Part shown: positions 9,632-15,834 of the stretch, one piece after another
Position numbering within the stretch: the first letter of the stretch is position 1
Layout: every line of letters starts with the position of its first letter
Source of the DNA: Halorubrum kocurii JCM 14978
Lineage (GTDB): Archaea > Halobacteriota > Halobacteria > Halobacteriales > Haloferacaceae
Assembly (NCBI RefSeq): GCF_000337355.1
Contig: NZ_AOJH01000102.1
Span: 1 to 34,254, forward strand
Length of the DNA stretch: 34,254 nucleotides
Direction: 5' to 3'
The notes under the pieces: model-generated
Seen by the model: the letters and a program-made list of their open reading frames with translations, nothing else
Told to the model about the DNA's origin: nothing
Databases searched by the model: none
Position numbers and translations under genes: made by a program

Positions 9632-10298
9632 AGTTTTACAATAACTGTCAGACCAGACGTTTGAACGCTGGAAGGTCGCCGGGTTTAGTTCGATATGTGA
9701 ACACAGATGCGAAATCATATGTCTAGATATAATGTATCCTATATTAGTTGAAATAATACCTTGAGCTAAATCGATTTTGAAGAATGGTAGTACAAATATG
9801 ATATTGTATTCGTGTTCTTGTTACTATATTTGGTGAACGACAGGTAATTACCACAGCATAACTATATTATTCGCCAGTCAGACTCGAAATAATGGCGGCT
9901 GTCGCAGTTCCGCAGCCACCCCTTCCAGCGTCTAACGCCGTAACTTCCAATCGTGGAAATGGAAGGATCAGTTTGCCGTAGGGAGAGTTTCCATCGATGA
10001 AAGATAGCATAATTGGAATCAGACTTCCTTCGTACGGGTAGTGAATGATGGATTCATAAATAGCAGCGATTAGGTCAACAACCCCTATGACTATGTGCTA
10101 GTCCTCGAAAAATTTCTCTACCGGACAGTCAAACTTGGACACACGACTCCGTCGGCTACTTTTCGATTGGGGGAGTCATAGAACAGTTCACATACCTTGT
10201 TTACTAATCCGTAAGTCGTTCAGTATAGTATATTCATTAAGCAAAATATCATTGAGATAAATCTCAGAAATTTAGAAGCATGTTTATCTATCACCGGC

Positions 10299-11075
10299 TT
10301 AATCGATATTCTCACTAACTTTTGTTAAATCACTTGTATGTAAAAAGTAATCAGCGCTAAATTTATCTGGGGAATTTCTAGCACTTTTGTTGAATTTGTC
10401 GATGTCTGACACACCAAGAATATCAATTTCAATTGGGGAATTAAACTCTGCCATCCAATCTATTTCCTTATTGAACTTATATACTACAAATTTCCCCATA
10501 TCTTCAAATTTATCAAATTTTCTTCTTATTTCTCCTAAATAATCTGGATCTTCTTGTATCTCCTTATCTCCCACAATATGCGTTATCCTAGTCGGACCAG
10601 GTTGTATCAGATCAGCATGATTCCCCCAGTCCCTAAATGAGACTTTAGCTGCGCTGACAAGAGTGTCTGATGGGAGACGATTATATTGTCTCTCAGTTAG
10701 GGTTACCCAGTTATAATGAGGTTGGAGGCCTCTTATTGAAAGTCGGTTCTCTAACGAATTAGTCTTAATCGTTAGTCGTTGATTCCAAGGGTTGTGAAAT
10801 GATGTCCAATCAATCCTTTCATCAATTCCTCTAACCCTACTGCTAATATTATATTCTTTTTCCAGCATTTTTTGGAATCCTAATCGAGCTAACAAGTGGT
10901 GAAGTTCGTACGATAGAAAATCCTCCCATATCCTTCTTGTTCGAAAACTAGTCACATCATATTCGTCTGTCTCCTCTTGATACTGAGATACAACTTCATG
11001 TCCAACATTGTTTCCGATTTGACCAACCGTCTCCAAGGTGGTTTTAAATTCTGACTCGTTAATCTGGTACGTCAT
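10299..11075 (-). CDS. Orphan AT-rich protein, possible degenerate nuclease-like fold
   Basis: I do not recognise this 258-aa protein. No signal peptide or membrane segment is seen. A middle stretch (residues about 90-145) reads RIDWTSFHNP, then LTIKTNS, then WVTLTERQYNRL. The order of an acidic residue, a strand ending in x-K-T, and 'TLTERQ' resembles the core of PD-(D/E)xK-type domains, but a threonine stands where the second acidic residue should be, so activity is doubtful and the comparison is only a suggestion. The gene is far more AT-rich than its neighbours, which points to recent transfer. It is transcribed alone towards the left; a CTATATC box lies about 26 bp before the ATG. Its place between a restriction operon and a Rep-like gene makes a defence role possible. 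Confidence 0.7.
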   Translation of the reverse strand: MTYQINESEFKTTLETVGQIGNNVGHEVVSQYQEETDEYDVTSFRTRRIWEDFLSYELHHLLARLGFQKMLEKEYNISSRVRGIDERIDWTSFHNPWNQRLTIKTNSLENRLSIRGLQPHYNWVTLTERQYNRLPSDTLVSAAKVSFRDWGNHADLIQPGPTRITHIVGDKEIQEDPDYLGEIRRKFDKFEDMGKFVVYKFNKEIDWMAEFNSPIEIDILGVSDIDKFNKSARNSPDKFSADYFLHTSDLTKVSENID

Positions 11076-11181
11076 ATATGATTGAATTCTAACTATATCA
11101 TAGTATCTTCCGGATAGTCTCTCCTCAAATACCGTGTAATTAATAGAAGGAGTGCCCTAGTAGTAGATATTACAATCCAAC

Positions 11182-11201
11182 CAGTCAATTGAAATTGACT
11201 G
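11182..11201. repeat. Perfect 20-bp dyad
   Basis: CAGTCAATTGAAATTGACTG is two perfect 9-bp arms around GA. It lies in the 294-bp gap between two leftward genes, about 107 bp before the start of the orphan gene. It may be an operator or part of a terminator for the Rep-like gene; there is no T-run. Confidence 0.7.
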
Positions 11202-11369
11202 TTCGAATGCTCGTCCTGCCAATTGATTCATCGAATCCCAGATGAAATCAGGTCCTTGCGAATAATTCGATGACACCCTCTGTCGATTGCCAAAATTGAA
11301 TTAGTCATCTCGGAGAGCGCTACGGCGAGCGGAGTGGGGGTAGATTTCCGGTGGTTGGCACATAGTCAT

Positions 11370-12245
11370 TTATGGTAGATCCGGAACACCCCCACTTGCT
11401 CGGAACCAATGATACGGACTGGCCCAAGCAAGCGCACCTCCATTCAGTAGAGTATCAGACGGATTACTTCGCTTGCTGTTGTGATAGTCCCCGACAGGAA
11501 GATGGACGAGCTGGCTAGCAACAAATTTCGCTCCTGCGGTATTTGCGTAGCTCGGCTCTTCGCTATCCTCCTGAATCTTCCAGAAGTCGTCCTTAGAGTG
11601 ACTGGCTAATGGCGGCGAGTGTCTGACCGTAATGGCACCAGCACTTCCGTTCTTATGATACGCATGGTCTTCCTCGAAAGCTTTCGCGCATCTATCTATG
11701 TGCTTGTCCAAGGCGGGGGATAGCCACTCAGCAGACACCTTGTTGTCGGGATCGTCAATCCAGAGATAAATATACTCTCGCGGCGCACCTGATGTCTGTG
11801 TTACGCTCGTAACTCCTACCGACTCAAAATCAAAGTCTCTCTTTTCTGAGAGGTGATAATTAATTGCTTCCCGTACACTCCGCCGTATTTCTCCCCCATT
11901 GAGCATCGCATCAAGCTCCCACGGTGTCAACCGTTCACCAGATTCATCAAATGGAGAAAGACCACGAGTGAGTTTAGCGGTCGTCAATCCTTCATATTGT
12001 TCTTGAAATCGTCTGTCAGATTCCAAGATTCGTGGATAGAGGACCTTTTGATGCCGCGTGTACTTCGATGTGCGGTCGTCAGACTTCCACGAAGCCCGTT
12101 CAATTCGTAAGTACGTCTCTCGGGCTTCATCTACGGTTAGAGATCTTGTGCCGTCGTGTAACGGATCGGGGAGATCGTCTACATCAACTGATGAAGGAGT
12201 CAATCGTAGGCTATCCGAGTTTGACGAGTTCACAAGTGAATTCAA
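11370..12245 (-). CDS. Conserved haloarchaeal Rep-like protein of mobile elements
   Basis: This 291-aa soluble, acidic protein has a distinctive C-terminal half: EYIYLWIDDPDN, LDKHIDRCAKAFEEDHAYHKNG, TAGAKFVASQLVHLPVGDY, and ALAWASPYHWFRASGGVP. I recall similar endings in haloarchaeal plasmid and integrative-element proteins, often annotated loosely as replication proteins. I could not verify this, and no HUH, helicase or primase motif is visible. The N-terminal third is charged and probably helical. It runs leftward, and the small winged-helix gene lies just upstream in the same direction, 159 bp away. I infer a role in replication or maintenance of the element from its context. The start ATG at 12245 is the first in frame. 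Confidence 0.72.
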   Translation of the reverse strand: MNSLVNSSNSDSLRLTPSSVDVDDLPDPLHDGTRSLTVDEARETYLRIERASWKSDDRTSKYTRHQKVLYPRILESDRRFQEQYEGLTTAKLTRGLSPFDESGERLTPWELDAMLNGGEIRRSVREAINYHLSEKRDFDFESVGVTSVTQTSGAPREYIYLWIDDPDNKVSAEWLSPALDKHIDRCAKAFEEDHAYHKNGSAGAITVRHSPPLASHSKDDFWKIQEDSEEPSYANTAGAKFVASQLVHLPVGDYHNSKRSNPSDTLLNGGALAWASPYHWFRASGGVPDLP

Positions 12246-12404
12246 ATCATCTTTCGGATAGTGGTATTTGAAAAGTTCGTTCGACCTGTCTATAACTGTC
12301 CGCTTAGATCGCGGGAAGATGGCCGAGATGGGTTCTATTTTTTCGCCATCAGTTATTGTATGTCCTTGATGGAATTATTAGGTGTCCTGAGAGGCTGGTT
12401 CCTA

Positions 12405-12641
12405 CTATTTGTCCATGGAAATGTAGACCACAGCTCGCGCTCCGACTTTCTTTTTGTGTAGATCTCCCTGCTCGACGAGATCTTCGAGTTTGTTGTATGC
12501 GCTTGGTCGGGAACAGTCCAACTCCTCCGCAACTTCGCTGGCAGTCAATACTGGCACCTCGACGCGGTTGAAGACAGAGAGCACGCTATCGAGTGAGATC
12601 TGCTCCGTGTACCGACCAGTATCATCACGTCCTTTCTCCAT
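12405..12641 (-). CDS. Small winged-helix transcriptional regulator
   Basis: This 78-aa DNA-binding protein has a winged helix-turn-helix: VLTASEVAEELDCSRPSAYNKLEDLVEQGDLHKKKVG (split here by helix boundaries at about residues 31-66), then a wing strand RAVVYI. It resembles the short MarR/TrmB-like regulators found beside replication genes in haloarchaeal elements. An inverted repeat (12649-12662) lies between its TATA-like box (about 12662-12670, read leftward) and its start codon, exactly where an autorepressor would act. Divergent genes to the right begin at 12822, so one intergenic region may control both directions. Confidence 0.85.
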   Translation of the reverse strand: MEKGRDDTGRYTEQISLDSVLSVFNRVEVPVLTASEVAEELDCSRPSAYNKLEDLVEQGDLHKKKVGARAVVYISMDK

Positions 12642-12648
12642 GCGCGTA

Positions 12649-12662
12649 TGTACGAGCGTACA
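12649..12662. promoter_or_regulatory. Inverted repeat, candidate operator of the winged-helix gene
   Basis: TGTACGAGCGTACA is two perfect 6-bp arms around AG. It starts 8 bp before the regulator's start codon (12641, leftward), over its probable transcription start. Autoregulation is inferred. Confidence 0.6.
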
Positions 12663-12685
12663 AAGTATAGTCCCTGTGACTTCGA

Positions 12686-12729
12686 AGTTAGTGGAAAAGA
12701 CTTATTACCAATAACTACGAAGTTACTGG
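12686..12729. promoter_or_regulatory. Three copies of AGTTANTGG around a rightward TATA-like box
   Basis: AGTTAGTGG (12686-12694), its relative AGTTATTGG on the opposite strand (12708-12716 reads CCAATAACT) and AGTTACTGG (12721-12729) lie within 44 bp. The first and third share the longer form CGAAGTTA(G/C)TGG, 35 bp apart. The rightward TATA-like TTATTA (12702-12707) lies between the first two. They may be repressor sites or iterons. Confidence 0.55.
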
Positions 12730-12770
12730 TAGAAGGTTGCCCGTTCCTCGGGGCGTTGCGGCTTGGAAAA

Positions 12771-12798
12771 CGCCCGGTGCTAGAACACCGGACGGGCG
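12771..12798 (+). other. Structured 5' leader with alternative pairings
   Basis: CCGGTG (12774-12779) can pair with CACCGG (12786-12791). Alternatively CGCCC (12771-12775) can pair with GGGCG (12794-12798). The two stems compete for the same bases. The element lies about 25 bp before the ATG at 12822, inside the predicted leader. Such a switch could affect translation, but no known riboswitch is recognised. Confidence 0.35.
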
Positions 12799-12821
12799 GC
12801 CTTCCGGGTTACCAGAAAGCC

Positions 12822-13085
12822 ATGACAGAACACAACTCTCCGGCAGATAAGAGCATCGTTGAGGAACTAGAGACCATCGTAGATATTCGAGACGTTCTCA
12901 TCCCGGCTGAGTGCGGGTGTAAGGCCGGTAATTACGAAGACTACTGTGGCTACCAGCAAGTGGTCGAAACTGCTAGAGCCGGTGTCTGTGCAGTTCTACA
13001 TGTTGCTGCTGTAGACCGTAAGAACTCCTCGCCCTTCCGGGTTTCAGGACTCGCTTGCTATGCCCGCTTTGAGGTGGATCTATGA
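12822..13085 (+). CDS. Small hypothetical protein with cysteine cluster
   Basis: I do not recognise this 87-aa protein. It begins MTEHNSPADKS, is acidic, and contains ECGCKAGNYEDYC, which may bind a metal. No membrane segment is seen. The frame is open upstream to 12648, but that part crosses the operator repeats and the structured leader, so the ATG at 12822 is the better start. Its stop TGA lies inside the ATGA that starts the next gene, so the two are translationally coupled. Similar small proteins before zinc-finger genes occur in haloarchaeal elements, as I recall. Confidence 0.68.
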   Translation: MTEHNSPADKSIVEELETIVDIRDVLIPAECGCKAGNYEDYCGYQQVVETARAGVCAVLHVAAVDRKNSSPFRVSGLACYARFEVDL

Positions 13086-13942
13086 CAGATCACCAGAACG
13101 ACGAGCGCACCGTACGCTGTCCGGTCGAAGGGTGTGACGCAACGCCGCTAGCAAGAGGCGTGAATCTTCACGTTAATCGTTCGAGTGGGGACGGTCACGG
13201 ACCACGAGGCGAGGTTCCACCAGACGTCTCGTTCGAAGATCTCGAAACCGTAGGGGCACGCGAAGTTGAGATGGACTATCCGGAAGAACGCGAAAACGAG
13301 AAACACGCTCGGCTGTGTCCGTACTGTAATCAGACGTTCGCTGGCGAGCAAGGAGTGATGATCCACCTCGGTCAGACAGCTGGTCGAAAGAACCATCCAG
13401 AGAGTGCTGGCGAGCATCACACTATCGACGACTTCCCACGCGTGGAAGTTGACGAGCGGGGCAATATAACAAGCGTCATCGATGGAAGTGAAGACATCAA
13501 TCTAGTTGAGGACAGGATGATGGTTCCAGCTCGGGCTGTCTACACTCTTGTTGCTGAGTTCGTCGCTGAGGACGATCTGGTGACAGCTCATCGTCTCCGC
13601 AAGCACCTTCTCGGTGTTGACAATCCAACACGCCCGCTTCGAACTGCGCCAACGGACCAGAAGTTGTTCTCGGCGCTCTTGGGACGGGGGTACGACGGGG
13701 AAGCCGGACAACAGGTGTCTTCTACAGTTCGGAAGGATGGGATCATGATTGCTTGCCGAGGTGAGTCTGCGCTCTACTCTGCTGATGAAGCCTTAGATCT
13801 CGCAGCAGCGTTAGAAAGGACCGCCAGTCGGGAGGATTGGCAGGGAGAAATTCCCAGCTTTATTCAATTCCTCCGTAACGGAGCCGAAGCTCTTGACGGC
13901 GACAGGATGGAGAGTGAACTGCCCAAAGAGTTCGAACATTAG
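13082..13942 (+). CDS. C2H2 zinc-finger protein
   Basis: This 286-aa soluble protein has two finger-like motifs in its N-terminal third: C13-x4-C18-x11-H30-x8-H39 and the more canonical C79-x2-C82-x12-H95-x9-H105 (CPYCNQTF). The remainder is an alpha/beta region without a recognised family, with a conserved-looking MVPARAVYTLVAEFVAEDD. It is probably a DNA-binding regulator or accessory factor of the element. It overlaps the preceding gene by ATGA and closes the small operon. Archaeal viruses and plasmids commonly encode such fingers. The target is unknown. Confidence 0.82.
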   Translation: MTDHQNDERTVRCPVEGCDATPLARGVNLHVNRSSGDGHGPRGEVPPDVSFEDLETVGAREVEMDYPEERENEKHARLCPYCNQTFAGEQGVMIHLGQTAGRKNHPESAGEHHTIDDFPRVEVDERGNITSVIDGSEDINLVEDRMMVPARAVYTLVAEFVAEDDLVTAHRLRKHLLGVDNPTRPLRTAPTDQKLFSALLGRGYDGEAGQQVSSTVRKDGIMIACRGESALYSADEALDLAAALERTASREDWQGEIPSFIQFLRNGAEALDGDRMESELPKEFEH

Positions 13943-14078
13943 CGGCAAGCGGTCAGATAGCGTGACCCGTACTTAATGCTGTACCGGTCGAAGAGGTTTG
14001 TTTCCTTTATATTAAGACAGAATACATATCATCAATATTAGTAAGATACTGAACACATTTTAATAGCTTGAAGTTGCA

Positions 14079-14390
14079 ATGGATGACATGAGCGAACGTA
14101 CGACATCAATCTCACAATCAATTGAATACGAGACGGCAGCATGCGCACTCTGTGATGATGATGTGTTTGTTGATGATAAAAAAGATAATATTGAGAATAT
14201 GCCGGAGGGGGTACCTGTTGTTATCGGTGGTGGTAAACACATGTCGGTAAATAAAACGGATCGAGTTAGTTTGAACAAAGACCACTGGCAGCCAGAAGTT
14301 TTAATCAAATGGTTTACAGATGATGAGCAAGATCCAGATTTAACCGAACAGTACCTCTGTCCATCTTGCACAAAATCCTTATATAAATAA
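14079..14390 (+). CDS. Zinc-ribbon protein, soluble paralogue of a tandem pair
   Basis: This 103-aa protein has an N-terminal C-x2-C (CALC) and a C-terminal C-x2-C (CPSC) that can form one zinc ribbon across the chain. Between them is an acidic region with VPVVIGGGKH. It aligns in layout with the next protein: a Y-(E/D)-T phrase before the first Cys pair, then a valine-glycine strand, then the second Cys pair. TTTTAATA at 14058-14065 is a TATA-like box about 18-21 bp before the ATG. A second ATG at codon 4 is possible. It ends in TAATG overlapping the next start. The function is not known. Confidence 0.75.
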   Translation: MDDMSERTTSISQSIEYETAACALCDDDVFVDDKKDNIENMPEGVPVVIGGGKHMSVNKTDRVSLNKDHWQPEVLIKWFTDDEQDPDLTEQYLCPSCTKSLYK

Positions 14391-14824
14391 TGAAAGATGA
14401 GAGTGCAGTCACCAAGACCATCACATACGATACCGAAAACTGCTCAATTTGTGAGACAGAAGTTGCCCTTGACAGTTCAGTCCCGAAGGATGCATTTGAA
14501 TCAAAAGGATATGCAGTAATTCTTGGAGAAGGTAAGGTTAATAAACGCATCGAGGAGGAGGGTAACTGGGATTTTGAACTGAAATTCAATTTAGATGCAA
14601 CTGATCAAAAACATCCGTCTGTTAGTGGTTATATTATCTGTGAAGACTGCGCGTATAGCATGCATGATCACCCCGAAAGCGCGGATTATTATTATGGAAG
14701 CATTCCTACTGAAATAGATTCTACCTCCATATCTAGTGATTTGGGAACAGCAGACGATCAGTTAAAAATAGCACTAGCAATTCTGCTGGTTCTATCTGTT
14801 GTTATAATAATGTTTGTTCTTTAG
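14390..14824 (+). CDS. Zinc-ribbon protein with C-terminal membrane anchor
   Basis: This 144-aa protein has CSIC near residues 18-21 and CEDC near residue 84, so a zinc ribbon is likely. The final 20 residues (LKIALAILLVLSVVIIMFVL) are a single hydrophobic helix that reaches the C-terminus, which makes it a tail-anchored membrane protein with its zinc domain in the cytoplasm. It appears to be a paralogue of the preceding gene and is translated from an overlapping start. Its end overlaps the 3' end of the opposing gene by four bases. The function is not known; the pair looks like a membrane and cytosol two-part system. Confidence 0.78.
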   Translation: MKDESAVTKTITYDTENCSICETEVALDSSVPKDAFESKGYAVILGEGKVNKRIEEEGNWDFELKFNLDATDQKHPSVSGYIICEDCAYSMHDHPESADYYYGSIPTEIDSTSISSDLGTADDQLKIALAILLVLSVVIIMFVL

Positions 14825-15399
14825 ATCTGGTCCATCAGTTTCTCTTTTTTATTTTGGAATTCTTCATCAGATATCACACCACTTTCATTTAATTCGCTCA
14901 GCTTTTCAATTCTATCTATAGGATCTTCAGATTTCTCATCTGCATTCTGCCTATTTTGTCCGCTATCTCCACATTTTTCTCTAACAAAATCTACTATTGC
15001 TTGAATCTCATCTGAATCCTGCGTCTCCGTTATACCAATTCCGTGTATTGTTGCTGACATTTCCAAGGCCAATTTTTTGAAAACCATCCCGCTTTTTAGA
15101 TTCACCGATGAAATGTCCTTATAATTAAATGTGTTTTGTTCATTTCCAATCAGTTTGTGTTTTCTCTTGACAAATATGCGTTTATCAGTTAATACCATGC
15201 GTACGTTGAATGTCTGTTTTTCTTCACCGTTTATAGAGTATCTAGAGCCCGATGAGATATAGTGGACCTTCTCGCCTGGCGAAAGGTGCTGATCAATTTT
15301 TGCTACGTTAGACTTGGTAACTGATTTTCCCTGTGGACTACAGTCTAGGTCGGCATTCTCTAGAACAATTTCATTATCATCCTGGCTGAATATCCCCAT
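14821..15399 (-). CDS. PH-like domain protein with C-terminal SHOCT domain
   Basis: This 192-aa protein has a bacterial-PH-like (YokE/bPH type) beta domain at about residues 40-130: LSPGEKVHYISSGS, VRMVLTDKRIFVKRK, YKDISSVNLKSGM. A charged linker follows, then a SHOCT helix pair at the end (DPIDRIEKLSELNESGVISDEEF, broken by one turn, then KKEKLMDQI). SHOCT domains often mark oligomerising or membrane-associated proteins. There is no signal peptide or membrane helix. It is transcribed towards the zinc-ribbon pair and is the last gene before attR. The function is not known. Confidence 0.82.
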   Translation of the reverse strand: MGIFSQDDNEIVLENADLDCSPQGKSVTKSNVAKIDQHLSPGEKVHYISSGSRYSINGEEKQTFNVRMVLTDKRIFVKRKHKLIGNEQNTFNYKDISSVNLKSGMVFKKLALEMSATIHGIGITETQDSDEIQAIVDFVREKCGDSGQNRQNADEKSEDPIDRIEKLSELNESGVISDEEFQNKKEKLMDQI

Positions 15400-15478
15400 G
15401 TAAACTGTTATGAAATTGTATGATGATAATGATTTCCCTGTCAGAGACAGCCACGTCCAGCCGGTTGGCTAACGTGAT

Positions 15479-15498
15479 TAGCGCCTAACGCTATCCCG
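15479..15498 (+). repeat. Degenerate second copy of the tRNA-Leu anticodon arm
   Basis: TAGCGCCTAACGCTATCCCG matches tRNA bases 568-589 with one substitution and a missing GG at the anticodon. It is 101-120 bp inside attR and the T-arm is not present here. It may be an older or secondary attachment site. Confidence 0.55.
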
Positions 15499-15580
15499 GT
15501 GAAACTTTATAAGTAAGCCGGCCATTTGTTCCGGTAGACAGAGGAAGACGGTGTTTTGAGAGCGTGTTACGGGGCTGTAG

Positions 15581-15595
15581 AGTGCCGAAGGCACT
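15581..15595. repeat. Hairpin beside attR
   Basis: AGTGCC-GAA-GGCACT is a perfect 6-bp dyad that ends three bases before the 55-bp repeat. It may be an integrase arm site or a structure that replaces the lost tRNA 5' half. Confidence 0.5.
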
Positions 15596-15598
15596 CAG

Positions 15599-15653
15599 GC
15601 GCTTAGGACGCTATCCCGTAGGGGTCCGCCGGTTCAAATCCGGTCCCGCGCAT
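15599..15653 (+). repeat. attR: second copy of the 55-bp tRNA repeat
   Basis: Identical to 570-624. The tRNA 5' half (acceptor 5' strand and D-arm) is absent upstream, so this is an attachment site and not a working tRNA gene. GC-rich chromosome resumes directly after it. Confidence 0.93.
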
Positions 15654-15834
15654 GCCTCTCCTCGCGTCGTCCCGACGTCGTTCCAGACACCCGTCTCGGC
15701 CGTCGGTCCCGACCGGGCTCTCGTCAATCATTGCCGCCGACGGGATTCCCGCACAAACGCGACCGCTATCGGGGACCCCCGTCAGCGTTGGCCGCGGAGG
15801 ACCCGATTAAACCGATATGGGGCGACGAGCGGGT

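Larger units (their letters stand above)
8873..10298. other. Long AT-rich stretch without a convincing gene
   Basis: About 1.4 kb between hsdR and the next gene. The longest open frame (9139-9459) is basic and serine/arginine-rich, unlike haloarchaeal proteins, has no recognisable motif and no good start signal, so I do not call it. The stretch holds two hairpins (9544-9565 and 9611-9631), a 10-bp palindrome GGTAATTACC (9843-9852), a very AT-rich part (about 9700-9890) and further small dyads near 9900-9960. It could be a decayed gene region, a replication origin or a source of untranslated RNA. Nothing in the sequence decides among these. Confidence 0.5.
15400..15598. other. Right-end non-coding region of the element
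   Basis: This stretch contains the leftward promoter of the SHOCT gene, a partial copy of the tRNA anticodon arm (15479-15498), an AT-rich TTTATAA (about 15507) and a hairpin (15581-15595) directly before attR. It has no gene. It probably contains integrase or excision-factor arm sites. Confidence 0.5.
570..15653. mobile_element. Integrative element in tRNA-Leu(UAG), about 15 kb
   Basis: Two perfect 55-bp tRNA-derived repeats bound the region, and a tyrosine integrase gene starts 38 bp inside the left one. Base composition inside is clearly more AT-rich than the flanks, most extremely in hsdS, the orphan gene at 10299 and 13943-15400. Cargo is a type I restriction-modification operon, a Rep-like gene with a small winged-helix regulator, zinc-finger proteins and a PH/SHOCT protein. 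No virion, packaging or conjugation genes are recognisable, so it may be a plasmid-like integrative element or a reduced provirus. It could form a circle by recombination between the repeats. Confidence 0.9.

Noticed and set aside
15560-15653. A second functional tRNA-Leu at attR
   Set aside because: The 5' acceptor strand GCGCGGG and the D-arm are missing, and the anticodon stem is only partly paired, so only the 3' part is present.
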